NCBI GenBank assembly: GCA_007922195.1
Contig: ML681964.1
Span: forward strand, 2,215,101 to 2,279,100
DNA from: Podocnemis expansa
Taxonomy: Eukaryota > Chordata > Testudines > Podocnemididae
Length of the DNA: 64,000 nt
Reading direction: 5' to 3'
The position numbers and the translations under genes were made by a program. Below, piece by piece: positions 58,301 through 61,280 of this stretch. The stretch's first letter is position 1. Every line of letters begins with the position of its first letter. Under the pieces are notes generated by a model. The model was not told the DNA's origin. It made no database searches and saw only the letters and a program-made list of their open reading frames with translations.

Positions 58301-60651
58301 GCGGGATTCATAACTAATGGATCAAGGTCAGAGGTTCCCAAACTGTGGGACGGAGGAAGGTTCAGGAAGGCGCAGTGGGTCAGCCCCCATGGGGAATGGG
58401 AAAGGAGCACCACCCAGCCCCACTCTACTTGCAGCTCTGATTCGGCCCCAGCCACAGTTCTGCTCCTGGCTTTGGCTTTGCCTCAGCTTTATTGCTGACC
58501 ATGGCCCACCTATGTTTCCCAGTCCTGACAGTGGTTCTGCCTTTGGCCCCAGATCTGCCCCCAGCTTTGGTCCCTGACCAGACCAAGGCCCTAGCTGCAG
58601 CTCTGGCCCAGGCACCAACTATGGCTTGGCGCTGGCGCCTGGTGCAGTGGGTGAGGGGGTGTGAACAGGATCAAGAAGAGGCATGATGTAAAAAGTTTAG
58701 GGATCACTCGTCTAGGTAATTTGATGACCCACTGACCATGTTCCTGCCACTCTTCTAGCCCACCAACAATTCCCTGTGCATTCTTACAGTGTGGAGAAAC
58801 ATTTCACTTGGCTCTTCGACATGTAGCGGGCTGCAAAATCTTAATCTAAATGGTCTCTTGGCTCTCTAGCCTCAGGCAGCAGCACACTTCTTTTGGTCAC
58901 CCTGCAGCTGGCCTGGGATGGGAGTCTGGGCATCACACAGTTCTATCACATGGCTGTTGGCCTAACTTTCAGCCAGTAATAGTATATACCACCACCATGT
59001 AAAAGTTGCTTCATAAATGCGTATAAAAAGCTTTTAATTGTTATTACCATTCAGGAAAAAATATTATCTTTAATGGGACTCTTCTACAAGGTTTTCTGAA
59101 ATTTTCCACAAAATTTTGTAAATTTTTAGTTCCTAGAAATTGTTTCCAACTTATGCAGAAATCTTTGCCTTGTATAGTTTAGCATCAAAATGCATACACA
59201 ATTTTTAAGTTGCTTTGGTTCTAATGCTTCAATGAGTTCTGTCTGGGTGGATCTCCCTATCTGTGTAGATCCCTGCATAAGTACCTGCCCTGCACAAGCA
59301 TGGGGTCTACCTGTCTGGAGCTCTCTGCAGGGTCAGTGTCTTCAACATTTGAGCCCCTTTCCTTTTTACTAATAATTTCTTACAAAAGCCTTTGAGCACA
59401 TTGCATGATGTGTGCCTCACAATCTCCCTTTCTGTGCATAGCTGCATGGAAACTCTTCATTAATGTTTGAGACTTAAAGATTTATTGCAGGTATCAGGTA
59501 GTTGGGGTCCAATCCTGCTCATGTGGCACCCATGTTAAAAATACTATTGATTTCAGTGATGCCAGCACCAGACTGTATGTGCTGCTGTCACAGTCTTGGA
59601 AACATTGTATTCCATAGCAAAAGTCTAGTCCAAATTCTGGGCCTGACTCTGTAGCTTTCCTAGGATCGCTTTTATCTGAGGTGGTATTGTCACTTAGGTC
59701 AATGGAACCACTCATGTAAGTGCTATAGAGTGAGTGAAATTTGCAGAGTGGGGCCCTCTGACACCAGCATAACCAACTTAGTTGCATTGATGTCACTGAG
59801 TGCAGAATTTGGCACAGAGAGCAAGGATTGTTGTACATTTAAAACTGAGGGAAGTCTATATTTATGGTGGCAAAATCACCACTGTCAGCATGATCTTCCG
59901 TGTTCATTTGAGTAGTCTGTGTAGACCTGCTCAATCAATCCAGACATCGCTATAGCAACTCCAGCCCACCAGAGTTGGAATGTCGGTAAGCCAACCAGAA
60001 GGCATTTCCGGCTGGCTTAGCGAAGTGTGTAAGAAGCTCTTAGAATGTCATTGGAGGATAAGCAAGGTATTTTACATACCTTGCATATATCCCATCGACT
60101 GCTGCCAAAAAGTCCAGGAAGTATAGACTAGGGCTGAGTATAGCTTTAGAATAAAATGGATTATTGAGGCTTTGTGAAGTAATGCAGTGGGAATACCTAT
60201 AGAACCTTAGACTATACAAATAACATTGCCATGAGTATATAAATATCTCAACAGGCATCGTGGGGTGGCTCAGCTTTGATGTCAACGAAGCATCGCAAGC
60301 TTCTGCATGGCATTCACAGGTAAATAGTTTAATGGCATGTGGGAACACCTCAGGTAATTAATTTGAAAGGATCACTACTTAAGAGTCTCTCTGGAGTTTG
60401 TATGTCAAAAGTATTTTTGTTTTCAGTTGAAGTGATCACAGAATATATAATGGGGGGAATTAATAAATTTGTTATAGGCATTCTTGCTAAACATGCACAT
60501 TTTTTTACTATTTACCACTGTGATTATAAGATAAACATTTTGTTTTTTTCTCTTTCCTTAATTTCCCAGAGCAGATTCTGTTGCCTGGAATCCCCATAAA
60601 ATGCTGATGGCAGGAATCCAGTGTTGTGCTCTTCTGGTGAAAGATAACTCT
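7363..60651 (+). CDS. GADL1: GADL1 gene span (spliced, exons 1-11; 3' part beyond window)
   Basis: This is the whole visible part of the gene, introns included. Joined exons (7363-7369, 34696-34868, 35732-35858, 38492-38582, 40125-40231, 42312-42427, 49598-49677, 49788-49842, 54121-54237, 60255-60319, 60570-60651) give 1020 nt, 340 codons, with every phase matching. The product is a group II PLP-dependent decarboxylase (pyridoxal_deC family). The pieces [37 protein letters not shown] and [19 protein letters not shown] fit GADL1 better than its paralogue CSAD (from memory of both families). Visible catalytic features are the PLP-stacking His of CHYS (about residue 209), the Asp of HVDASWGG (about 291) and the PLP-binding Lys of NPHK (about 323). 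The enzyme decarboxylates aspartate and cysteine sulfinate. No stop or frameshift interrupts exons 2-11. About 175 C-terminal residues should lie downstream. Exon 1 is the least certain part. Confidence 0.9.
7651..7660. other. Assembly gap (10 N) with duplicated flanks
   Basis: Ten N lie between two identical 30-base sequences (7621-7650 and 7661-7690, both beginning GTTGTCAGCT and ending TTAGACCAGT). This looks like two contig ends that overlap but were not merged, so probably little or no sequence is missing. It sits about 280 bp inside proposed intron 1. Confidence 0.9.
7908..8015. mobile_element. Broken GGGTGACCAG-ended MITE
   Basis: Starts AGGGTGACCAGCTATCAAG, then AAAATCAGGACTCGGGTGGG and GACTGTCTTTATAAAATCAG. 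This is a common sauropsid DNA-transposon layout; the right terminus is degraded. Confidence 0.5.
8016..10390. other. Proposed intron 1, nothing recognised
   Basis: Contains a poly-T run at about 8121-8139. Several 70-110 codon frames overlap on both strands, with no homology I recognise. Confidence 0.5.
10583..10668 (+). repeat. 34-bp tandem repeat, 2.5 copies
   Basis: AGTGATTTCA(T/G)CTCAGAGAGAG starts at 10583 and 10617, and a truncated third copy starts at 10651. The spacing is exactly 34 bp. It lies in an unclassified pyrimidine-rich region (about 10390-10680) that may belong to an old retroelement. Confidence 0.75.
10948..11414 (-). mobile_element. GC-rich hAT-like non-autonomous element, copy 1
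   Basis: Flanked by a perfect 8-bp target-site duplication, TCACCAAA (10940-10947 and 11415-11422). Ends are CAGGAGCATTGCTGCCCC and, reversed, CAGGCACATCGCTGGTGCC. The inside is nearly all G+C, with repeated CTGGGGA(T/C)GGGGCC blocks. It belongs to the same family as 25366-25660, 28926-29630, 33252-33825 and 50735-51136. The long open frames on both strands are composition artefacts; no transposase is present. Confidence 0.9.
11671..12131. mobile_element. hAT-like element (CAGTGGTTCTCAACC ends)
   Basis: Ends CAGTGGTTCTCAACC and GGTTGAGAACCACTG are exact inverted repeats. Flanks TCTTAGGC (11663-11670) and TCCTAGGC (12132-12139) are an 8-bp target duplication with one mismatch. A second terminus-like block (CAGTGTTTCTGAAC, near 11731) inside suggests nesting. 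Confidence 0.9.
12669..12793. mobile_element. Short hAT-like element
   Basis: Starts CAGTGGTTCTTAACTTTT and ends TAGTTTGAGATTCTG, an imperfect inverted repeat. Flanks TTCTAGAT and TCCTAGGT agree at 6 of 8 positions. Confidence 0.65.
13296..13507 (-). mobile_element. hAT-like element (CAGGGGTCTCAAA ends), copy 1
   Basis: Inverted ends CAGGGGTCTCAAA and TTTGAGACCCCTG. Perfect 8-bp target duplication CTCTAAAA (13288-13295, 13508-13515). Same family as 16749-16958 and 18880-19067 (shared GCAATATTGTTCTATG-like core and ATGCGGCCCTCATGG), inserted in the opposite direction. Confidence 0.93.
13562..13579 (+). repeat. Poly-C run
   Basis: An uninterrupted cytosine run of about 18 bases; its length may be unreliable in the assembly. 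Confidence 0.8.
13757..13967. mobile_element. hAT-like element
   Basis: Ends CAATGGTTCTCAACCTGTG and AAAAGGTTGAGAAACACTG form an inverted repeat of the same type as 11671-12131. The flanking octamers CTATGCAT and CTCTAAGT agree poorly, so the target duplication has decayed. Confidence 0.7.
14859..15337. mobile_element. hAT-like element (479 bp)
   Basis: Starts CAGTGGTTCCCAGTCTTTTC and ends TGGTTGAAAACCACCA. Flanks CTCTAAAT and TTCTAAAG agree at 6 of 8. Inside, ACATGGTACACTTC and CACGGCACACCCATGGTG are typical of sauropsid copies. Confidence 0.75.
15570..15945 (+). repeat. GTGGCACCTTAAAGACTAAC interspersed repeat, long form
   Basis: Contains AGTCCTGTGGCACCTTAAAG, then GCATAAGCTTTTGTGGGCTG, AACCCACTTCATCAGATGC, and further AATTCCAAGTCCTTATTCAG. 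The order is that of an abundant sauropsid repeat whose class I cannot name. The shorter copies at 30693-31110, 32283-32590, 47745-47960, 56020-56165 and 57847-58100 share the first part. Confidence 0.7.
16749..16958 (+). mobile_element. hAT-like element (CAGGGGTCTCAAA family), diverged copy
   Basis: Starts CAGGAGTCTCAAACTCAAAT and ends GTGTTTGAGACACCTA, colinear with 18880-19067 (shared ATACAATGATATTGCAAATA). The flanking octamers no longer match, so this is an older copy. Confidence 0.8.
17197..18588. mobile_element. Long terminal-inverted-repeat DNA element (about 1.4 kb)
   Basis: The left end CATATATACTCATTTATAAG and the right end, reversed, TATATATACTCACGTATAAG match. Within them GACCCATGTATAAGCCAAGG (left) and TTGACCCATGTAAAAGCTGA (right side, 18495-18515) also correspond. 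The middle is GC-rich and pyrimidine-rich with no transposase recognised. TATATACTC...TATAAGC termini are a common vertebrate non-autonomous DNA transposon type; the superfamily is not certain from sequence alone. Confidence 0.7.
18880..19067 (+). mobile_element. hAT-like element (CAGGGGTCTCAAA ends), copy 3
   Basis: Inverted ends CAGGGGTCTCAAACTC and GTATGAGACCCCTG. Perfect 8-bp target duplication CTCTACAG (18872-18879 and 19068-19075). At 188 bp it is the best-preserved copy of the family in the window. Confidence 0.95.
19076..22082. other. Proposed intron 1, no named feature
   Basis: AT-rich DNA with an (A/C)-rich simple stretch near 20430-20455. No coding or mobile-element boundaries identified. 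Confidence 0.5.
22091..22275. mobile_element. hAT-like element (185 bp)
   Basis: Ends CAATGGTTCTCAAACTTTTT and AAGTTTGAAAACCACTG are inverted repeats. Perfect 8-bp target duplication GTGTAGGA (22083-22090, 22276-22283). Confidence 0.93.
22284..25357. other. Proposed intron 1, mostly unclassified
   Basis: A piece near 23415-23475 (CACTGAAGTCAATGGCTCAG, GGAGCAGGATCAGGCCC) resembles a widespread old sauropsid repeat. A (T)n/(TTTTG)n low-complexity tract lies at 25008-25049. The rest is unassigned. Confidence 0.5.
25366..25660 (+). mobile_element. GC-rich hAT-like element, copy 2
   Basis: Starts CAGGGGCATCATTGGCGCC and ends GGGGCAGCGATGCTCCTG. Flanks GTCAGGCA and GTTTGGCA agree at 6 of 8. At 295 bp it is the shortest member of the GC-rich family. 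It shares GTGCCCCGAATCC near the left end with 50735-51136. Confidence 0.85.
26457..26563 (+). repeat. 43-44 bp tandem repeat inside hAT-like element
   Basis: Units begin CTGGTCCCCCTAAAAATAGG and CTGGGGCCCCCCAAGAATAG, with a third partial unit CCAGGACCCCTTAAAAATAG. Each full unit is followed by a GCACTG/CCAGAACACTGGGTT-type stretch. Confidence 0.75.
27040..27268 (+). repeat. 81-bp tandem repeat at hAT-like terminus
   Basis: The block GGAGG(G)T(T/G)CTGGGGCC begins at 27067, 27148 and 27229, exactly 81 bp apart. Each block is followed by CCCAAATTATGCTTTACCCC, CCCAAATTATATTTTAAACC or ACAAGATTATACTTTAACCA. These are variants of the element's own end. Confidence 0.85.
27277..28539. other. Proposed intron 1, mostly unclassified
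   Basis: AT-rich. 28385-28490 carries the old sauropsid motif around GTAAATCAAGAGTAATCTGA and ends in AATCAGAACCAGGCTC. No coding signal. Confidence 0.45.
28806..29864. mobile_element. GGCTATGTCTACAC-ended TIR element, itself carrying an hAT insertion
   Basis: Ends GGCTATGTCTACACTAGC and, reversed, AGCTATGTCTACATCTGC. CTA flanks both sides (28803-28805, 29865-29867), a 3-bp duplication as in PIF/Harbinger elements. The interior is AT-rich with repeated TAGTTTGAACT/AGTTCAAACT motifs. Without the inner GC-rich insertion it would be about 346 bp. A relative lies at 45407-45812. Confidence 0.75.
28926..29630 (-). mobile_element. GC-rich hAT-like element, copy 3 (nested)
   Basis: Starts CAGGGGCGTCGCTGGGGC and ends GCTAGCGACGCCACTG. 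Perfect 8-bp target duplication GTTAGAAC (28918-28925, 29631-29638). At 705 bp and extremely CpG-rich it is the longest family member, with internal repeats of CCGGGGATC/GGGGATCC-type blocks. Long open frames on both strands are due to composition. Confidence 0.93.
30096..30692. other. Purine-rich unclassified block, probably an old repeat
   Basis: GCTTTTGAAGGCAAATGCAA, AGCTTGAACTGGATGCATTG and GAGAAATGGGAGTCAGTAGA have the look of an ancient interspersed repeat. The antisense 165-codon frame results from low stop density in purine-rich sequence. Confidence 0.4.
30693..31110. repeat. GTGGCAC...GACTAAC repeat, short inverted form, with an insertion
   Basis: Left end AGTCTTATGGCACCTTAAAA and ACTAACAAATTTCTTTGG. 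The right end is inverted: AATTTGTTAGTATTTAAAAG, TGCCATAGGACATCTTG. A separate element (30771-30909) sits inside. Confidence 0.6.
30771..30909. mobile_element. TIR element with TTCCC(G/T)CTAAGGT ends
   Basis: TTCCCGCTAAGGTGGTGATG then CAGCTGAGCAAGTT on the left is the inverse of AACTTGCTCAGCTG then CATCATCACCTTAGAGGGAA on the right. The arms are about 34 bp with two mismatches. No convincing target duplication. Confidence 0.75.
31326..31502. mobile_element. hAT-like element (177 bp)
   Basis: Starts CAGTGTTTCCCAACCAGTGT and ends ATGCTGGGAACCACTG. Flanks TATTAGGT and TATTATAT agree at 6 of 8. GTGTGCCA boxes near both ends are inverted-symmetric. Confidence 0.8.
32283..33118. repeat. Composite of GTGGCAC...GACTAAC repeats and GC-rich insertion
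   Basis: A left copy (32283-32590) runs from TCCAAAGGGACACCTGTG through CAAGGAGTCCTGTGGCAC to an inverted end (GTTAGTCTTTAAAAGTGCCA). A GC-rich block follows (32590-33004) that ends with the CTTAGAGGGAAC terminus and contains the palindrome at 32821-32878. Another half copy (33010-33118) ends GACTAACAGGGCCAC. Confidence 0.5.
32821..32878. repeat. 58-bp palindrome with no spacer
   Basis: Centre between 32849 and 32850 (CTGAGCA|TGCTCAG). The arms are 29 bp and pair at 26 positions (mismatches at 32842/32857, 32837/32862 and 32824/32875). It lies within the GC-rich block at 32590-33004, probably as part of a mobile element. Confidence 0.9.
33120..34437 (+). mobile_element. CR1/L3-type LINE 3' fragment, interrupted by a GC-rich hAT
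   Basis: Translated pieces such as [36 protein letters not shown] and [16 protein letters not shown] match the C-terminal part of CR1-clade reverse transcriptases. The 3' end (GGAGGTCAGATTAGATAATT, then TTCTGGCCTTAGAATCTGTG) matches the CR1-type tail. Several stops and frameshifts are present. Insertion of 33252-33825 splits it after GATGCTGTGG. Confidence 0.8.
33252..33825. mobile_element. GC-rich hAT-like element, copy 4, inside CR1
   Basis: Starts CAGGGGCACCAATGCCC and ends GTGCCAGCAATGCCAGTG. Flanks TGCTGTGG (33244-33251) and TGCTATGG (33826-33833) differ at one base. The host CR1 sequence reads across the duplication. This is the most diverged family member. Long open frames inside are composition-driven. 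Confidence 0.8.
34696..34868 (+). CDS. GADL1: GADL1 exon 2
   Basis: Acceptor TTTTACAG and donor AAG|GTAAAG (GT at 34869). The exon encodes the variable N-terminal tail ([13 protein letters not shown]) followed by the family-conserved [20 protein letters not shown] and a helix ending in DVTEK, about residues 3-60. The in-frame TAG at the splice site shows it must be spliced to an upstream exon. The acceptor is a tandem CAG/TAG, so the exon may start at 34696 or 34699; the upstream one is used here. The exon ends in phase 0. Confidence 0.9.
35732..35858 (+). CDS. GADL1: GADL1 exon 3
   Basis: Acceptor CATCATTAG and donor ACT A|GTAGGA. It encodes [20 protein letters not shown] and onward to IRYSVKT, about residues 61-103, the N-terminal helical segment typical of CSAD/GADL1. 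Entry phase is 0; it ends with one base of an Asn codon completed in the next exon. The donor (GTAGGA) is weaker than the other donors of the gene. Confidence 0.92.
37372..37400 (+). repeat. GTT/TTG triplet microsatellite
   Basis: About nine uninterrupted GTT units in intron 3. Confidence 0.9.
38492..38582 (+). CDS. GADL1: GADL1 exon 4
   Basis: Acceptor CAATCTACAG and donor GT|GTAAGT. It encodes [20 protein letters not shown] and onward to ALNPSV, about residues 103-133. HPRFFNQL is a hallmark of group II amino-acid decarboxylases close to the substrate pocket. Both splice phases agree with the flanking exons. Confidence 0.94.
40125..40231 (+). CDS. GADL1: GADL1 exon 5
   Basis: Acceptor TTTATTTAG and donor CCAG|GTAAGA. 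It encodes [20 protein letters not shown] then [15 protein letters not shown], about residues 133-168. The GDGIFNPGG region, split with the next exon, leads into the PLP-phosphate-binding loop. The reading frame is open with no changes at expected conserved sites. Confidence 0.94.
40232..42311. other. Intron 5, no named feature
   Basis: Overlapping 90-120 codon frames between 40600 and 41200 on both strands have no homology I recognise. The rest is AT-rich. Confidence 0.45.
42312..42427 (+). CDS. GADL1: GADL1 exon 6 (GGSVSN loop)
   Basis: Acceptor TTTTAACAG and donor GAGGAG-type GAAGAG|GTAAAG. It encodes [20 protein letters not shown] then [19 protein letters not shown], about residues 169-207. 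GGSxSN is the glycine-rich loop contacting the cofactor phosphate in this family. The exon ends in phase 0. The following intron (42428-49597) is the longest among the internal introns and is full of mobile elements. Confidence 0.94.
43131..43974. mobile_element. hAT-like element (844 bp) in intron 6
   Basis: Ends CAAGGGTGTCAAA and TTTGACACCTCTG are inverted repeats. Flanks CATTAGAG (43123-43130) and CATTAGAC (43975-43982) differ at one base. The interior is purine-rich (GGGGAAGGGG-type blocks), which explains the open frames there. Confidence 0.87.
44165..44360 (-). mobile_element. MIR SINE fragment
   Basis: On the plus strand: TTTCCAAATGGGGACTTGGG, GGCAGTGCCAGGGATTGCAC and TTAATGCCTTAACCAC, the inverted tRNA-related head and body of MIR. 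Confidence 0.7.
45055..45890 (-). mobile_element. CR1-type LINE 3' fragment split by a TIR element
   Basis: Left part (45055-45406): TTTCAGGCCAGAACAGACCA, CCTCCTGTATTAGACCC, CTGACCTGGGGGAAGATTCC and TGGGCAAGACCCATCAGCCA. The right part (45813-45890), CAGAGCCCTCCTCATCTAGT and onward, continues the same consensus. A poly-C run of about 14 lies at 45268-45281. Confidence 0.7.
45407..45812. mobile_element. GGCTATGTCTACAC-ended TIR element, copy 2
   Basis: Ends GGCTATGTCTGCAC and GTGTAGACATAGCC. The 406-bp interior is built from many small inverted motifs (TTAGTTTGAACTAA, TAGTTCAAACTAA and similar). It is related to 28806-29864 and inserted in the CR1 fragment at 45055-45890. Confidence 0.8.
46452..47350 (-). 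mobile_element. 5'-truncated CR1 LINE with near-intact reverse transcriptase C-terminus
   Basis: On the minus strand a 267-codon frame (47338-46535) covers the second part of a CR1 reverse transcriptase and its C-terminal region (for example [60 protein letters not shown]). Immediately upstream in another frame is [11 protein letters not shown], the FADD catalytic box, so a 1-base shift near 47318-47322 separates the two. The 3' end has the CR1 hallmark GGGTTGGAAGGGACCCC (plus-strand reading) and two ATTCTATG/ATTATG-like tail units. It is far better preserved than the other LINE copies here. It lies in GADL1 intron 6, antisense to the gene. Confidence 0.95.
47745..47960. repeat. GTGGCAC...GACTAAC repeat as a long hairpin
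   Basis: GTGGCACTGAAAGACTAACA (from 47835) and CATGAGCTTTCG are mirrored by CGAAAGCTCATG and TGTTAGTCTTTCAGTGCCAC (to about 47942). The arms are about 50 bp with few mismatches around a short loop. The left flank carries AAAGGGATAGCTGTGTTAGT. Confidence 0.85.
47961..49597. other. 3' part of intron 6, no named feature
   Basis: AT-rich with a short AAAAG run near 48460-48478. No mobile-element ends recognised. Confidence 0.5.
49598..49677 (+). CDS. GADL1: GADL1 exon 7 (CHYS motif)
   Basis: Acceptor TTTACTCAG and donor AAAG|GTAAGG. It encodes [20 protein letters not shown] then FIRTDE, about residues 208-234. The His of CHYS stacks on the pyridine ring of PLP in group II decarboxylases. It ends in phase 2; the Arg codon is completed by the first base of exon 8. 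Intron 7 is only 110 bp. Confidence 0.94.
49788..49842 (+). CDS. GADL1: GADL1 exon 8
   Basis: A 55-bp exon with acceptor TCCCTTAG and donor AAAGAG|GTGAGA. It encodes [19 protein letters not shown], about residues 234-252, a helix between the PLP-stacking His and the next cofactor segment. The exon is too short to show as a separate reading frame and is supported by homology, splice signals and phase. Confidence 0.92.
50735..51136 (+). mobile_element. GC-rich hAT-like element, copy 5
   Basis: Starts CAGGGGCATCTCTGGTGCC and ends GGGTAGCGATGCTTCTG. Flanks CCTGAATT (50727-50734) and CCTGACTT (51137-51144) differ at one base. Colinear with 25366-25660 at both ends. It lies in intron 8. Confidence 0.9.
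51800..51985. repeat. Palindromic GTGAGGTAATATCTTCTATTG repeat
   Basis: GGGTGAGGTAATATCTTCTA and TTGGTGAGTGAGCCAAACTT on the left are echoed inversely by CTTGTCTCTCACCAACAGAA and GTTACTCACC on the right. A common sauropsid repeat layout, moderately diverged. Confidence 0.55.
52411..52677 (+). mobile_element. MITE with TGTAGCC/GTCTACA-type ends, copy A
   Basis: Contains CACTTTTGTCGATAAAACAT, TTGGTCAAGGGGTG, GGAGATGCTCTCCTGCTGAT and ends GCCAATGTAGCCTTA. Colinear in reverse with 60991-61280. The left terminus is poorly preserved. Confidence 0.55.
52678..54120. other. 3' part of intron 8, no named feature
   Basis: A 164-codon open frame (53233-53727, +) has no recognisable domain or family and does not join any GADL1 phase by good splice sites. 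Treated as chance. Confidence 0.45.
54121..54237 (+). CDS. GADL1: GADL1 exon 9 (PLP-pyridine-binding Asp)
   Basis: Acceptor CATTTCACAG and donor GTGGAT|GTAAGT. It encodes [20 protein letters not shown] then [19 protein letters not shown], about residues 253-291. The final Asp (HVD) pairs with the pyridine nitrogen of PLP. The segment reads TAGTT where mammalian GADL1 and CSAD, as I recall them, have TSGTT; Ala is the residue used in GAD1/GAD2. Confidence 0.94.
54238..56019. other. 5' part of intron 9, little recognised
   Basis: 54930-55045 carries the old sauropsid palindromic motif (CACTAGTATAAATCCAGAAT, AACTGAAGTCCATGGAGTTA). The rest is AT-rich and unassigned. Confidence 0.45.
56020..56165. 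repeat. GTGGCAC...GACTAAC repeat, short copy
   Basis: Contains ATCCAAAGGGACAGCCATGT, TAGTCTAGTTCAGTAAAACA and an inverted end TTTGTTAGTCTTTGTGTCAC. A second partial end (TAGCCTAGTTCAGCAAAAC) follows. Confidence 0.6.
56815..56985 (+). mobile_element. MIR SINE fragment
   Basis: GCTGTGTGACCTTGGCCAGC, CTTCCTTTCCCATTTGTAAA and ATTGGAATAATAATTATC follow the MIR consensus in order. Confidence 0.8.
57025..57215 (+). mobile_element. MIR SINE fragment
   Basis: GGATGATCTGAGGCAAGTTG, CTCTGAGCCTCCATTCCCAT, CTGTAAAATGGGAATAACAG and a tail GTGATAAATACTTAAAACTG follow the MIR consensus. Confidence 0.85.
57847..58100. repeat. GTGGCAC...GACTAAC repeat, complete inverted-end copy
   Basis: Left AGTTTCAAAGGGGTAGCTGA, ACAAGGAGTCCTGTGGCACT; right GAAAGCTTATGCAATAAATA, GTTAGTCTTTAAGTGCCACA. 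About 250 bp with terminal inverted symmetry and a unique middle. Confidence 0.75.
58329..58709. mobile_element. hAT-like element (381 bp) in intron 9
   Basis: Starts CAGAGGTTCCCAAACTGTGG and ends AAAGTTTAGGGATCACTC. Flanks ATCAAGGT and GTCTAGGT agree at 6 of 8. The middle is rich in (T/C)CTGGC and GGCC blocks. Confidence 0.72.
59850..60135. mobile_element. MITE with GTCTACAC-type ends, copy 2
   Basis: Left AAGTCTATATTTATGGTGGC, right GTATAGACTAGGGC. Colinear with 3466-3732 (shared TGGTGGCAAA, GCAAGG...CCTTG palindrome, GACTGCTGCC). Its right end lies about 120 bp upstream of exon 10. Confidence 0.7.
60255..60319 (+). CDS. GADL1: GADL1 exon 10
   Basis: Acceptor ATCTCAACAG and donor CACAG|GTAAAT. 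It encodes [20 protein letters not shown] then H, about residues 292-313, directly continuing HVD into the conserved HVDASWGG. It ends in phase 2 and joins exon 11 across a 250-bp intron. Confidence 0.93.
60570..60651 (+). CDS. GADL1: GADL1 exon 11 (PLP lysine); last exon in window
   Basis: Acceptor TTAATTTCCCAG and donor AACTCT|GTAAGT. It encodes [20 protein letters not shown] then LLVKDNS, about residues 314-340. The Lys of NPHK forms the internal aldimine with PLP. The exon ends in phase 0; no further GADL1 exon is recognisable up to 64000. Confidence 0.94.
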
Positions 60652-60990
60652 GTAAGTCTTCTTTTTATCTTTGAAATGCAATTGAGGTGTGTCATTGCTG
60701 TGTTATGGAAGTGGAGATAACTAGAAAGCAAATACAAATAATTTTTACTACATTCTCCAATGCAAAGTAGAGAGCTGTAAAAATTGTATACAGTGTCACA
60801 AAGATATTGATAATGTTCAAATAAATGATATGGGTTCAAGTTCACCCATAACACTAAACACGGCAGAGTTATGCCAGGATTGAATTTTGCACATCATGTT
60901 CCTTTAACTTTAATGTATTTGATTTAGATCATCCAGTGAGCTGCTTAGTCACACAAACGAAGGATAAAGTGATCTGCAGCATGTAAACTT

Positions 60991-61280
60991 TCTACACTAG
61001 AGATCTTGCAGTGGCACAGCTGTACTGATGCAGCTGCACCTCTATAAGATCTCTTGTGAGGCCACTCTATGCTGACTGGAAAAGAGGTCTCCTGTCTACA
61101 TAATTAGACCATCCTCAATGAGCAGTGGTGGCTATGTCGACAGAAGAAGGTCTCCTGCTGACATAGCACTGCCCATACTTGTGATTGTCAGTATTACTCA
61201 TGTCATTGAAGGGTGGTTTTTCCCACACCTGTGAGCGATGTGAATCATAGCAAAAAAAGTGGTAGTGTAGATAGAGCCTT
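60991..61280 (-). mobile_element. MITE with TCTACACTAG end, copy B
   Basis: Left TCTACACTAGAGATCTTGCA then GTGGCACAGCTGTACTGATG; right GTGGTAGTGTAGATAGAGCC. The reverse orientation corresponds to the element at 52411-52677 (shared GGTCTCCTGCTGACATAGCA-type block). Confidence 0.65.
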
